16,351 nt of DNA from Bacillota bacterium (GTDB lineage Bacteria > Bacillota > Clostridia > Christensenellales > Aristaeellaceae), in the NCBI GenBank assembly GCA_009787135.1, contig WRGP01000224.1, positions 1 to 16,351 on the forward strand. The letters run 5' to 3'. The notes beneath the pieces were generated by a model. The model was not told the DNA's origin, did not search any database, and saw only the letters and a program-made list of their open reading frames with translations. Of this stretch, positions 1-6,489 are shown in pieces. Numbering within the stretch: position 1 is the stretch's first letter; every line of letters starts with the position of its first letter. A program made the translations under genes and the position numbers.

Positions 1-12
1 TGATCGTCTATG

Positions 13-84
13 TCAAACCATTGCCTCGCTTTCGACTGCAACCATCACGTCCATCACGGGCAGAATGTGGATTATAGCATTGGG
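13..84 (-). other. In-frame readable tail after the permease stop codon
   Basis: After the TAA at 85-87 the permease frame stays open for 23 codons to a TGA at 13-15. The codons translate to a peptide containing IIHILPVMDVMVAVE, which resembles the cytoplasmic tail (a basic or hydrophobic stretch followed by a 'xISPVxxxxxE' type end) found after the last helix in FtsX-family permeases. It looks like the detached end of the same gene. The inference is weak because the stretch is short. Confidence 0.4.
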
Positions 85-2523
85 TTAATAGGTGAATAGT
101 ATAAGCAGCAAAATCAGCGCACCCACACAGGCGATGAGAAGCGGATTGGCAGAAAACTGCACGCCGTTAACGCCCATGGTGGAAAGCAGGGCTCTCATGG
201 CCGGGCCGACCACACAGACGCCGGCACTGCATCCTGCGACAACGCCGACCGCCGTCAGCGGCATAAAGCTTATAGCAAGCTGACGGGCGAGCTGTTTCGT
301 GGTGAACCCAGATGCCTTTAATGTGCCCAACTCCCGGCGGCGCTTCACCACAATGCTTCTCACGGTCATGACCAGTATCAGCGAAATGACCACAAGGGAG
401 ACGCTTGTTATCAACTGCGTTGCCAGTGCCATGGTGCTGGAGGTGCTGCCCATGCTGGCTTTTGCCAGTTTGGCATAATCCTCGATTCTTTCGATTTGGT
501 ATGCGCTCGATGAGCCGCTCAATATGATCTCTCCGTTGTAGATCACCGAATACTCCACGCTGTCGATGTTATATCGCTCGAAATACATCGATATCTTTTC
601 TTCTGCCCATTGTTTCGCTTCGGCATATTGGCTGTTTTCGGCCTGTTGATACACATTCGCCACACCAAAGTTCTGCGTTAGCAGCGCCGAAAATTCATCG
701 AAGGTGACGCCCCTGTTAAGATAAATATTGATGCTTGCACGCCTGTAATTCGCTTCAATCCGCTGATAACCCGGGAGTGTGAGTGCGCCGGACCTCCCCA
801 GACTTGAAATTTCAGTAAAGTATCCTGTGATGATATACTCCTGCGTAAATCCACCCGTCCTCACTTTGACGTTGTTGCCAATTTTCTTGCCGAGCCGCTC
901 CGCAAAAGCTTTGGGAAGGGCGATCTCGTTGTCATGTTTCGGAAAACGCCCCTCGGTGGCTTTCATATTTTCCAGCTGCGCAAAATCACTTGAGATATAC
1001 CCTGTGGATCTGAACCCCTCTATATCTATACCAACCCTATCCAGCATTGCGGTTTTGCGAACCTGAGGCATTTGCCCGATTTCAGCGGCAAGGACGTCGG
1101 TGTCGGTGTGCCGGGCGGCAGCTACGGTGACGTCGGCGGCTTCAAAGCCCACTATTTTCATAAATCCATCCACGTCAAACACAAGACTTTGATACAGCAC
1201 CGTCATAAAACAAACCGCCAGCGAAACACCCGCTATGACAAGCCCGATCATCGCATAGGATTTGAGAAAGGCAAACATATTTTTTATGCCAAGACGTATG
1301 TGCACATTGCCCCTGCCTTCATGGAGCGGGAAGAAATTATGCCGAAAATTGTGCGTTGCTATTCCGGCACGAAGGGCTTGTACCGGCGGCATTTTTTTGA
1401 TCTTTTTACAGGAACTCCGGATCATCATAAGCAAAATAGCCAGGATAAACCCTGATACGGCCAGTCCTGCCGCATTGTTTACGCCCAGCATCCACGAGAA
1501 TCCGGATATTGCGGCAAGCGTTTGCCGGATTGCCGGAAACACGGGATACGAAAGGAGTAAGCCGAGCAGCGCGCCAACCATTGCTATGATTCCGTATTCC
1601 ATCACATAGCAATTGATGATCTGCCTGCTTGTGTAGCCTGCGGCCTTCATTACGCCAATTTCGTGCATGGCGTTCTCGATGCTGTTTGACACGCGAAAGC
1701 ATATCACCAGCAGTGAAACAAGCGCGATAAGCATCGCAAATGCCATGATGAGCACGGAAAACATAGCGATGCCAGAGGTGAAACCCAACATCAGCATATT
1801 GGCGTCGATCACCACATTAAAGCCGGAAAGCGGCGTATCAATTTGGGCCGCGAAGTCGTTGTTGAAAAGTTCCGAGTTTTTCATATCAAAGAATCGTGCC
1901 ATGATATAAACTGAACTGTCGAAATGTTGTTTTAGGTTTTCATAACATTCATCAGGAACAAAAAATTTTAGCGCTCCATCGCTTGCAGTCGCAAATTCGC
2001 TCGTTTCAAAAAATCCGGCGATTGCAAGATCAATCTGCTTGTTTCGATAGGTAAGCGGATAGGTATCCCCTATGCTAAGCCCCAATTGTTCGGCAAAAAC
2101 CGGAAGATAGACGGCCGCTTCGCGGGGGATGGACAAATCCTGGGCGGTTATATGAGGCCCGGAAATTTTCATAGGGTTGTCAAGATTCAGTATGATCACG
2201 CGAGAAAGCTCGATCTCCCCGCCGTAGTTGAATTTTACCCAGCTGGGAAAAAGAACTTCTCCAATTTCATACTGCGATACGCGGGGGTCTTCCCTGATAG
2301 CATCTTCGAAAGAGGGGTTGTATACGCTTCTGTTCATAATAAACATGCTGTGAACGCTATTAAGCCGGTCAGTCCCCGCGATATAGTCTTTTTCAGCTCC
2401 CAGCATCAGGCTCATGCCTATGGTCATCAGCATGGACACGATTAGTATGATAATGAGCAGAAATGCCGAAGCGCTTTTGTTTTTTAAGATATTGGCTTTT
2501 GCTATGTGAAATGTTTTTTTCAC
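85..2523 (-). CDS. FtsX-type ABC transporter permease (two FtsX repeats), possibly truncated at the C-terminus
   Basis: Membrane subunit of an ABC transporter that would partner the ATPase encoded 6 bp upstream. The 812-residue protein has an N-terminal membrane segment (about residues 18-42), a long extracytoplasmic domain, a three-helix FtsX core (about 245-370), a further membrane segment near 422-445, a second extracytoplasmic domain and a second FtsX core (about 690-812). This is the duplicated 4+4 layout of MacB/LolC-like permeases rather than the 10-helix BceB layout. It starts with GTG at 2521-2523, preceded by GGTGAG, and is almost certainly co-translated with the ATPase. It ends in ILLLILFTY with no cytoplasmic tail, although family members normally continue with a basic tail; the same frame stays open past the TAA for 23 codons. 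Substrate unknown; regulated antimicrobial-peptide or lipid export modules often look like this. Confidence 0.9.
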   Translation of the reverse strand: MKKTFHIAKANILKNKSASAFLLIIILIVSMLMTIGMSLMLGAEKDYIAGTDRLNSVHSMFIMNRSVYNPSFEDAIREDPRVSQYEIGEVLFPSWVKFNYGGEIELSRVIILNLDNPMKISGPHITAQDLSIPREAAVYLPVFAEQLGLSIGDTYPLTYRNKQIDLAIAGFFETSEFATASDGALKFFVPDECYENLKQHFDSSVYIMARFFDMKNSELFNNDFAAQIDTPLSGFNVVIDANMLMLGFTSGIAMFSVLIMAFAMLIALVSLLVICFRVSNSIENAMHEIGVMKAAGYTSRQIINCYVMEYGIIAMVGALLGLLLSYPVFPAIRQTLAAISGFSWMLGVNNAAGLAVSGFILAILLMMIRSSCKKIKKMPPVQALRAGIATHNFRHNFFPLHEGRGNVHIRLGIKNMFAFLKSYAMIGLVIAGVSLAVCFMTVLYQSLVFDVDGFMKIVGFEAADVTVAAARHTDTDVLAAEIGQMPQVRKTAMLDRVGIDIEGFRSTGYISSDFAQLENMKATEGRFPKHDNEIALPKAFAERLGKKIGNNVKVRTGGFTQEYIITGYFTEISSLGRSGALTLPGYQRIEANYRRASINIYLNRGVTFDEFSALLTQNFGVANVYQQAENSQYAEAKQWAEEKISMYFERYNIDSVEYSVIYNGEIILSGSSSAYQIERIEDYAKLAKASMGSTSSTMALATQLITSVSLVVISLILVMTVRSIVVKRRRELGTLKASGFTTKQLARQLAISFMPLTAVGVVAGCSAGVCVVGPAMRALLSTMGVNGVQFSANPLLIACVGALILLLILFTY

Positions 2524-2529
2524 CCTAAC

Positions 2530-3288
2530 TCACCATCCCATCTCATCAAGGAATTTCTGCAATTTTTCAATACGCGCCGTTTTGTCGTCACTTGCGTAAG
2601 CAGGCAGGCAAAGCTCGCCGAAAATCGTACCGTCGCGCAGATAGATGATTCTGCCGCCCCGCGCGGCTATTTTCAGGTCGTGTGTCACCATGACGACGCT
2701 TTGATCACTTGCGTTGATTTCGTTCATAACGTCCAATACGGCCATACTGGAAGACGAGTCGAGCGAGCCGGTTGGTTCATCGGCAAAAAGAACGGCGGGA
2801 TGATTGATCAGCGCGCGCACGATACCCACCCGCTGCGCCTCGCCGCCCGAAAGCTGACTGGGGAATTTGCCCCAAAGCTCTTTGCCGAGCCCGACTTTTG
2901 CAAAAAGCTCCGCCGCACGTTTTGCTATGGCGCGCTTATCATCGCTCAGCAGAAGGCCGCTTGCAAGCACGTTGTCCATCACGCTCATGTTATCCATAAG
3001 GTGTATTTGCTGGAAGACGAAACCGCAGTTTTTGCGCCTGAACACCGCAAGCTGATCGTTTGACATCTTGGCAATATTCTGCTCGCCAAACCAAACTTCG
3101 CCAAGCGTCGGCTGATCCATTCCCGAAATTGCGTACAGTAGGGTGCTCTTGCCGCTGCCCGAGCTGCCCATGATGACCGTAAAGGCGCCCTCTTCAATTT
3201 CCATGTCGAGGTTTTTGATGACGTGTATTTGCTTGCCGCCGTTGGAAAAAGATTTGCATAGCTTGTTTGTTTTGATGATTGTGCTCAT
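2530..3288 (-). CDS. ABC transporter ATP-binding protein, MacB/LolD type
   Basis: Cytoplasmic ATPase that powers the FtsX-type permease encoded immediately downstream. All catalytic motifs of a functional nucleotide-binding domain are present in 252 residues: Walker A GSSGSGKST at 41-49, Q-loop around Q93-Q94, signature LSGGEAQRVG from 146, Walker B VLFADE at 166-171 with the catalytic Glu171, D-loop near SLD 175-177 and switch His203 in MVTHD. The length and the 'FVFQQ..LMDNMSVMDNV' stretch are typical of the MacB/LolD/FtsE-like export and lipoprotein-release group. The ATG is preceded by AAAGGA about 8 bases upstream. Its promoter region carries two tandem repeat arrays, listed separately, so transcription is probably activated by the adjacent response regulator. 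The TGA stop lies 6 bases before the permease GTG. No lesion is visible. Confidence 0.96.
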   Translation of the reverse strand: MSTIIKTNKLCKSFSNGGKQIHVIKNLDMEIEEGAFTVIMGSSGSGKSTLLYAISGMDQPTLGEVWFGEQNIAKMSNDQLAVFRRKNCGFVFQQIHLMDNMSVMDNVLASGLLLSDDKRAIAKRAAELFAKVGLGKELWGKFPSQLSGGEAQRVGIVRALINHPAVLFADEPTGSLDSSSSMAVLDVMNEINASDQSVVMVTHDLKIAARGGRIIYLRDGTIFGELCLPAYASDDKTARIEKLQKFLDEMGW

Positions 3289-3327
3289 TGTATGGTTCCT
3301 TTCTGTTTTTCCCTCAAAGATAATGGC

Positions 3328-3377
3328 GCTGCTCCGACGACAACACCATTATGCTGCCCGGATGACAACACCATTAT
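3328..3377 (-). repeat. Tandem duplication of a 25-bp unit at the ABC promoter
   Basis: Two abutting 25-bp copies (3328-3352 and 3353-3377) differ at three positions and share the 14-base block GACAACACCATTAT on the plus strand. On the coding (minus) strand each copy starts with ATAATGGTGTTGTC. The upstream copy supplies most of the TATAAT -10 and the downstream copy supplies CATAAT. A further ATAATGG at 3320-3326 forms a 7-bp inverted repeat with CCATTAT at 3346-3352, so the leader RNA could fold a small hairpin. Confidence 0.75.
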
Positions 3378-3378
3378 A
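3373..3378 (-). promoter_or_regulatory. -10 element of the ABC transporter promoter
   Basis: The minus strand reads TATAAT here, predicting a start near 3366 and a leader of about 78 nt before the ATPase gene. No TTGACA-like -35 exists at 16-18 bp; that space is occupied by the 11-bp repeats. This is the usual arrangement for a promoter that needs an OmpR-family activator. Confidence 0.6.
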
Positions 3379-3383
3379 AAGAA

Positions 3384-3427
3384 CAGTCCTTAAGCAGTCT
3401 TTAGGCAATCCTTAAGCAATCCTTAAG
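3384..3427 (-). promoter_or_regulatory. Four phased 11-bp direct repeats: probable response-regulator operator
   Basis: Four contiguous 11-bp units lie at 3384-3394, 3395-3405, 3406-3416 and 3417-3427 on the plus strand: CAGTCCTTAAG, CAGTCTTTAGG, CAATCCTTAAG and CAATCCTTAAG. On the transporter strand the core is CTTAAGGA. One repeat per helical turn is how OmpR/PhoB-family regulators dimerise on DNA, and the array covers the missing -35 of the transporter promoter. The obvious ligand is the response regulator encoded at 4721-5398. Confidence 0.7.
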
Positions 3428-3436
3428 TTTTGAAAA

Positions 3437-4706
3437 TTAATCGGCAAGTTTGAGCAAGAGGGTAACGGAGAAGCTATGATGCATGGTTTCGCAGAGCAGT
3501 TCACCTTGCATTTGGTTCATCAAATGTTTTGATATATACAGCCCCAGCCCGTAACCGCTTTTGTTCTTGGAATTATCCCCACGGTAAAATTTGTTGCATA
3601 TCAGGGGAAGGTCTTTGCCCGAAACGCCCCCGCCAAAATCGCGCATCTTTATCGTGAGAAAGTTGTCGTCAAAGCTTGCCGCGACCTCCATCTCTGTTCC
3701 CGCATATTTATATGAATTTCCTATGACATTATCAAAAACCTGAGACAATCGCAAAGGGTCGGCAATTAGGAGGCACTCCGGCAGCGAGAACGGCTTGATT
3801 CGCTTATGATAATCCGCGGTGAGTATGAGATCATAAACGGCGGTGCTGGCTGTTGGGGCGGTGGTCACTTTCAGTTCCCGCAGTTCCTCAAGGGTAGCAT
3901 GGAACATGTTTGTGATCAGGGAATTGATCTGCTCGGCTCTTGACGCTATGACCGTCAACAGCTCTTTGGTTCTGTCGTCCTTTGTTTCCGCCTGCATGAC
4001 TTCGGTGGTTGCTTTTATGGTAGCGACCGGTGTTTTAATATCGTGGCTCAATGACGCCACAAGCTCTTTTTTGCCGCGTTCGGCCTCATATTCCCGCAGC
4101 CTCGCGAGATGCAGTTCTTCCCGCATGATGTCAAAGCTCTCGGTAAATGCGCCGAAGAGATTGTTTCTGTCCATCTCTAGCAGGATTTCCAAATCACCCG
4201 CCGCAACGCGCTGCGCGAAGTTTTGCATTTTGTTAAAGGGGGAAATCACCTCGCGATACATATAAAAGGTATAGGCCGCGCACCCTGCGGCGAATGCGAT
4301 GCATAAGAAAACCGCACCGCAAATAAGACGCTCTCGCCCTGTTCGGAGCAACGAGCCAATATCATTATAAAAACCGACTTTCCCGATGATTGCATTGTCT
4401 TTTATGACATCGATCAGGATATAGCGATGAAGAATAGCGTCCATTCAGGTTTTTGACGAGGTCATCCTGTGTAGCATACACTGCGCCGCCGCCGCTGTCA
4501 AAAACAGCATAGGGAAGAAGCGATACAATGCCCGGCGAACCGCCACCCGCAACATCATCCCATTTTTCAGAAATGGTTTTTACAATATCGTTGGCGCCGG
4601 GCACATCAAACGTACCTTCCGTCGTTTTGCCTATTACCCCCAAAAGCGTTATAAAAACGCAGATATAAGCTCCGAGAAATGCGACTACCATTCGCTTTAT
4701 GCTCAT
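3437..4706 (-). pseudogene. Sensor histidine kinase, split by a one-base frameshift
   Basis: Membrane sensor kinase partner of the OmpR-type regulator 14 bp upstream. The first frame (ATG at 4704-4706) gives TM1 (about residues 6-25) and an extracytoplasmic domain to ...DDLVKNLN. The second frame resumes as DAILHRYILIDV (first codons after 4442) and continues through KVGFYND, TM2, HAMP, the phosphoacceptor motif SHDIKTP, N-box DNVIGNSYKY, G1 DFGGG and G2 GYGLGLYIS. Removing one base at the GG of 4441-4442 joins both frames into a normal 422-residue kinase. The extracytoplasmic domain of about 100 residues sets it apart from the short BceS-type kinases. An internal ATG (4442-4444) could yield a 335-residue protein that starts in the sensor domain and keeps TM2 and the catalytic core. 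A sequencing indel is the alternative to a real mutation. Confidence 0.88.
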
Positions 4707-4720
4707 TTTTTATCACTCGC

Positions 4721-5398
4721 TTATCCTTTAAGTGTATACCCTGTTCCCCAAACGGTTTTGATAAACGTTGGATTTTGCGGGTCATCCTCCAACTTTTCGC
4801 GAAGGTGGCGGATATGGACATTCAGGGCATTATCCCCCGTAATAGAATCGCCCCATACATTTGAGAAAATTTCATCTTTCGATACGGTTCGATTTCTGTT
4901 CTTCACCAGATAATAGAGCAGCTTATACTCAAATGATGTCAATTCAATAGTCTGCTCATTCAGGGTTACAACGCCGCTATTCACATCAATACAGACATTG
5001 CCAAAGTTCAGCGTATCACTGTTAGCGGTATTGCGCTTCCGCCTTTTCAGCACAGCTTTTACCTTGGCTAGCAGCATGGTGAGGGAGTATGGCTTTGGGA
5101 TATAGTCATCTCCGCCGATATTAAACCCCATCAGCATATCGTCGTCGCTGGTTCGGGCGCTTATAAAAAGGATAGGGATATCTGTCGATTGGCGCAATGT
5201 ACAACACAAGTCGAACCCGCTTGATGAACCAAGATTAACATCAAGCAAAATGAGATCAATCTGATTGTCCCGCAAAAAACCAAGGCATGACGGAGCGTCA
5301 GATACCCATGCGGCTGACACATCAAACATCTTAAAATATTCGCAGGTCCTTTTTGATAACTCTACCTCGTCATCGACAATTAGGCAATCATAATTCAC
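4721..5398 (-). CDS. OmpR/PhoB-family response regulator
   Basis: Cytoplasmic transcription factor of the two-component system, 225 residues, the usual family length. The receiver domain (about 1-120) has the acidic pair Asp9-Asp10, phosphoacceptor Asp53 in LILLDVN, Ser80 in the ISA switch and Lys102 in YIPKPYS. The winged-helix effector domain (about 128-225) has the family motifs LTSFEYKLLYYLVKN, VNVHIRHL-like NALNVHIRHLREK and the ending TVWGTGYTL. The start is GTG at 5396-5398, chosen because GGGGGGAG lies 7 bases upstream and the receiver begins directly after it. The sensor kinase follows after 14 bp. The likely target is the 11-bp repeat array in front of the ABC transporter. No lesion is visible. 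Confidence 0.96.
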   Translation of the reverse strand: MNYDCLIVDDEVELSKRTCEYFKMFDVSAAWVSDAPSCLGFLRDNQIDLILLDVNLGSSSGFDLCCTLRQSTDIPILFISARTSDDDMLMGFNIGGDDYIPKPYSLTMLLAKVKAVLKRRKRNTANSDTLNFGNVCIDVNSGVVTLNEQTIELTSFEYKLLYYLVKNRNRTVSKDEIFSNVWGDSITGDNALNVHIRHLREKLEDDPQNPTFIKTVWGTGYTLKG

Positions 5399-5430
5399 TG
5401 GGCTTCTCCCCCCAAGCTTTTATCGGTAAT

Positions 5431-5439
5431 AGTATACCA
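5431..5439 (-). promoter_or_regulatory. Extended -10 promoter of the regulator-kinase operon
   Basis: The minus strand reads TGGTATACT, i.e. TG-N-TATACT, an extended -10 that can work without a good -35, and none is seen. It lies about 33 bp upstream of the regulator GTG. No 11-bp CTTAAGG repeats occur here, so autoregulation through that operator is not evident. Confidence 0.5.
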
Positions 5440-5460
5440 CAAAGGCCCAAAGTGCCGCCT

Positions 5461-5564
5461 TTTTGTCATCATCACCTTACCTTCTCCCCCTGCTTTTTTT
5501 CCGACCCCCTGCCTGCGCTGTACCCTTTGCGCGGGGGAGGATGGCAAACGTCATAATTTCCTCA
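5461..5564. other. Divergent spacer with no recognised gene
   Basis: Pyrimidine-rich sequence between the regulator promoter and the promoter of the structured RNA. I see no ORF with a ribosome site, no clear hairpin-plus-U terminator and no repeat. Confidence 0.5.
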
Positions 5565-5593
5565 TTGCTTTTTTCTAGAAATAGAATTATAAT
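5565..5593 (+). promoter_or_regulatory. Promoter of the structured RNA / zinc-ribbon gene
   Basis: TTGCTT at 5565-5570, a 17-bp spacer and a perfect TATAAT at 5588-5593. The predicted transcription start is around 5600, exactly where the terminal helix of the RNA begins. Confidence 0.7.
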
Positions 5594-5599
5594 GAAGCG

Positions 5600-5941
5600 G
5601 ATTTCGAGGCGCCGGTTCTGTGGTTGAAAGTCGATGCCAGCCGCGGGCAAAACGATCCACGTAAGCGCCGCAAAAGCGGCGTGAGCATGGCGCGGGCTAG
5701 AGGTAAGTCCATCCGGTGTATACCAAGCTGTGGCCTGCACGGCGCGCGGGCGCAGCGGCGCTGCGTCAAGCGGCCGGCGGCAACGCGGGGCGGTAAAGAT
5801 CCGCTGACCGCGTGTCGGGGCAGATCGCGGCTTGGTATTGGCCGAGAGGGGTGGCGTGAGGGGAATGCACCCTGAGCAAAGCTCCCGGATGGCGGGTGTG
5901 GGGTCAAAGACCAGGTCAGACGGCGCTTTGGAATCAATTCA
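5600..5941 (+). ncRNA. Structured non-coding RNA (about 336 nt), closed by a 15-bp terminal helix; family not established
   Basis: Gene-free GC-rich stretch with a promoter ending 7 bases before it. The end strands 5600-5614 and 5921-5935 pair over all 15 positions (three G-U). Long-range helices inside are 5709-5716 with 5885-5892 (CCATCCGG/CCGGATGG) and 5720-5728 with 5830-5838 (ATACCAAGC/GCTTGGTAT). Local hairpins are 5666-5681 (loop AAAA), 5751-5765, 5783-5813 (two stacked stems), 5849-5872, 5874-5884 and 5902-5912; CCGCG 5641-5645 can pair with 5691-5695. Purine-rich joining segments such as TTGAAAGTCGATGCC and AGAGGTAAGTCC resemble conserved single-stranded elements. It lacks the 3' conserved region of RNase P RNA and the tRNA-like ends of tmRNA. 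A raiA-type RNA of Clostridia is a possible identity that I cannot confirm. It ends in a U-run (5942-5947) just before the zinc-ribbon gene, so it may be a leader or a separate transcript. Confidence 0.75.
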
Positions 5942-5962
5942 TTTTTTGGAGGAGTCTTTTTC

Positions 5963-6247
5963 ATGTACGAGGACAAAACATTGGTTTGCAGGGACTGCGG
6001 CGCCGAGTTCGTGTTTACCGCCGGTGAGCGGGAATTCTATGCGGAGAAGGGGTTTGAAAACGAGCCTACCCGCTGCAAAGAATGCCGCCAGGCGCGCAAA
6101 GCCAGGCCAGCCAATGGGCGGGGCGGGCCGCGCGAATCCTTTGAAACCACCTGCGCGGCCTGCGGAGCGCCCACGACCGTTCCCTTCATTCCAAGGTCGG
6201 ACCGTCCTATCTATTGCAGCGAATGCTTCGCGGCCCGCCGCGCTTGA
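5963..6247 (+). CDS. Small double zinc-ribbon protein
   Basis: A 94-residue soluble protein with two zinc ribbons. The first (about 4-46) has Cys9/Cys12 and Cys38/Cys41 around the stretch EFVFTAGEREFYAEKGF, the pattern of the 'probable zinc-ribbon' (zf-trcl-like) family. The second (about 60-90) has Cys64/Cys67 and Cys85/Cys88. A basic Arg/Gly-rich linker (42-57) joins them. Such proteins are common in Clostridia and their role is unknown; nucleic-acid or ribosome binding is a guess from the zinc ribbons and basic linker. GGAGGAG lies 8-9 bases before the ATG. It sits directly behind the structured RNA and may share its promoter. A hairpin followed by T residues ends the unit. Confidence 0.92.
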   Translation: MYEDKTLVCRDCGAEFVFTAGEREFYAEKGFENEPTRCKECRQARKARPANGRGGPRESFETTCAACGAPTTVPFIPRSDRPIYCSECFAARRA

Positions 6248-6268
6248 CGAGCCTGAACAAACAGCATA

Positions 6269-6296
6269 GGGCTTACGAAAGCGGCTGCCCATTTTT
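6269..6296 (+). terminator. Probable intrinsic terminator after the zinc-ribbon gene
   Basis: GGGC (6269-6272) pairs with GCCC (6287-6290), with an internal CG pair around an AAAG loop, and is followed by ATTTTTCTATT. The stem is weak because of a 3x3 internal loop. Confidence 0.45.
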
Positions 6297-6397
6297 CTAT
6301 TATACTTGGGCGGTTTCATCGCCATAGCGCGTTTGTCTGGAAAAATCAGATAAAAAATGAACAATTCGGGAAAACTGTGGTGCGACTATTTTTACTA

Positions 6398-6426
6398 TTG
6401 ACAAAGAATGTCAAAGATGATATTCT
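6398..6426 (+). promoter_or_regulatory. Sigma-A-type promoter of the heat-shock operon
   Basis: Consensus TTGACA at 6398-6403, a 17-bp spacer and TATTCT at 6421-6426. The predicted start near 6433 puts the CIRCE operator at the very beginning of the transcript. Confidence 0.85.
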
Positions 6427-6438
6427 TGTACCGTTGGA

Positions 6439-6465
6439 TTAGCACTCGACCGTTTAGAGTGCTAA
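6439..6465 (+). promoter_or_regulatory. CIRCE operator (HrcA binding site)
   Basis: Perfect TTAGCACTC, nine-base spacer, GAGTGCTAA. This is the established binding site of the HrcA repressor. Its position just downstream of the promoter and upstream of hrcA itself implies autoregulated, heat-inducible expression of the whole operon. Confidence 0.98.
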
Positions 6466-6489
6466 CAACAGGAGGGGCGGTGGGACAGC

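Noticed and set aside
85..87. Stop-codon recoding (selenocysteine or pyrrolysine) in the permease
   Set aside because: The codon is TAA, which is not used for either amino acid.
3384..3427. CRISPR-like array
   Set aside because: Units of 11 bp are contiguous with no spacers; the position at a promoter fits an operator.
4436..4450. Programmed ribosomal frameshift in the sensor kinase
   Set aside because: No slippery heptamer or stop-codon stimulus in the first frame at the junction; sensor kinases are not known to use it. A plain indel is simpler.
5699..5710. RNase P RNA, suggested by AGAGGTAAGTCC (close to the conserved GAGGAAAGTCC)
   Set aside because: The partner 3' conserved region (ACAGAA...GGCTTA-like) is absent, and these bases join a helix with 5885-5892 that does not match the RNase P core.
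5849..5872. T-box antiterminator, suggested by AGGGGTGGCG
   Set aside because: No specifier loop or terminator/antiterminator pair, and the downstream gene is not an aminoacyl-tRNA synthetase or amino-acid gene.
5587..6364. Open frames through the structured-RNA region on both strands
   Set aside because: Arg/Pro/Gly-rich translations without ribosome sites or motifs; the RNA pairing pattern explains the region better.
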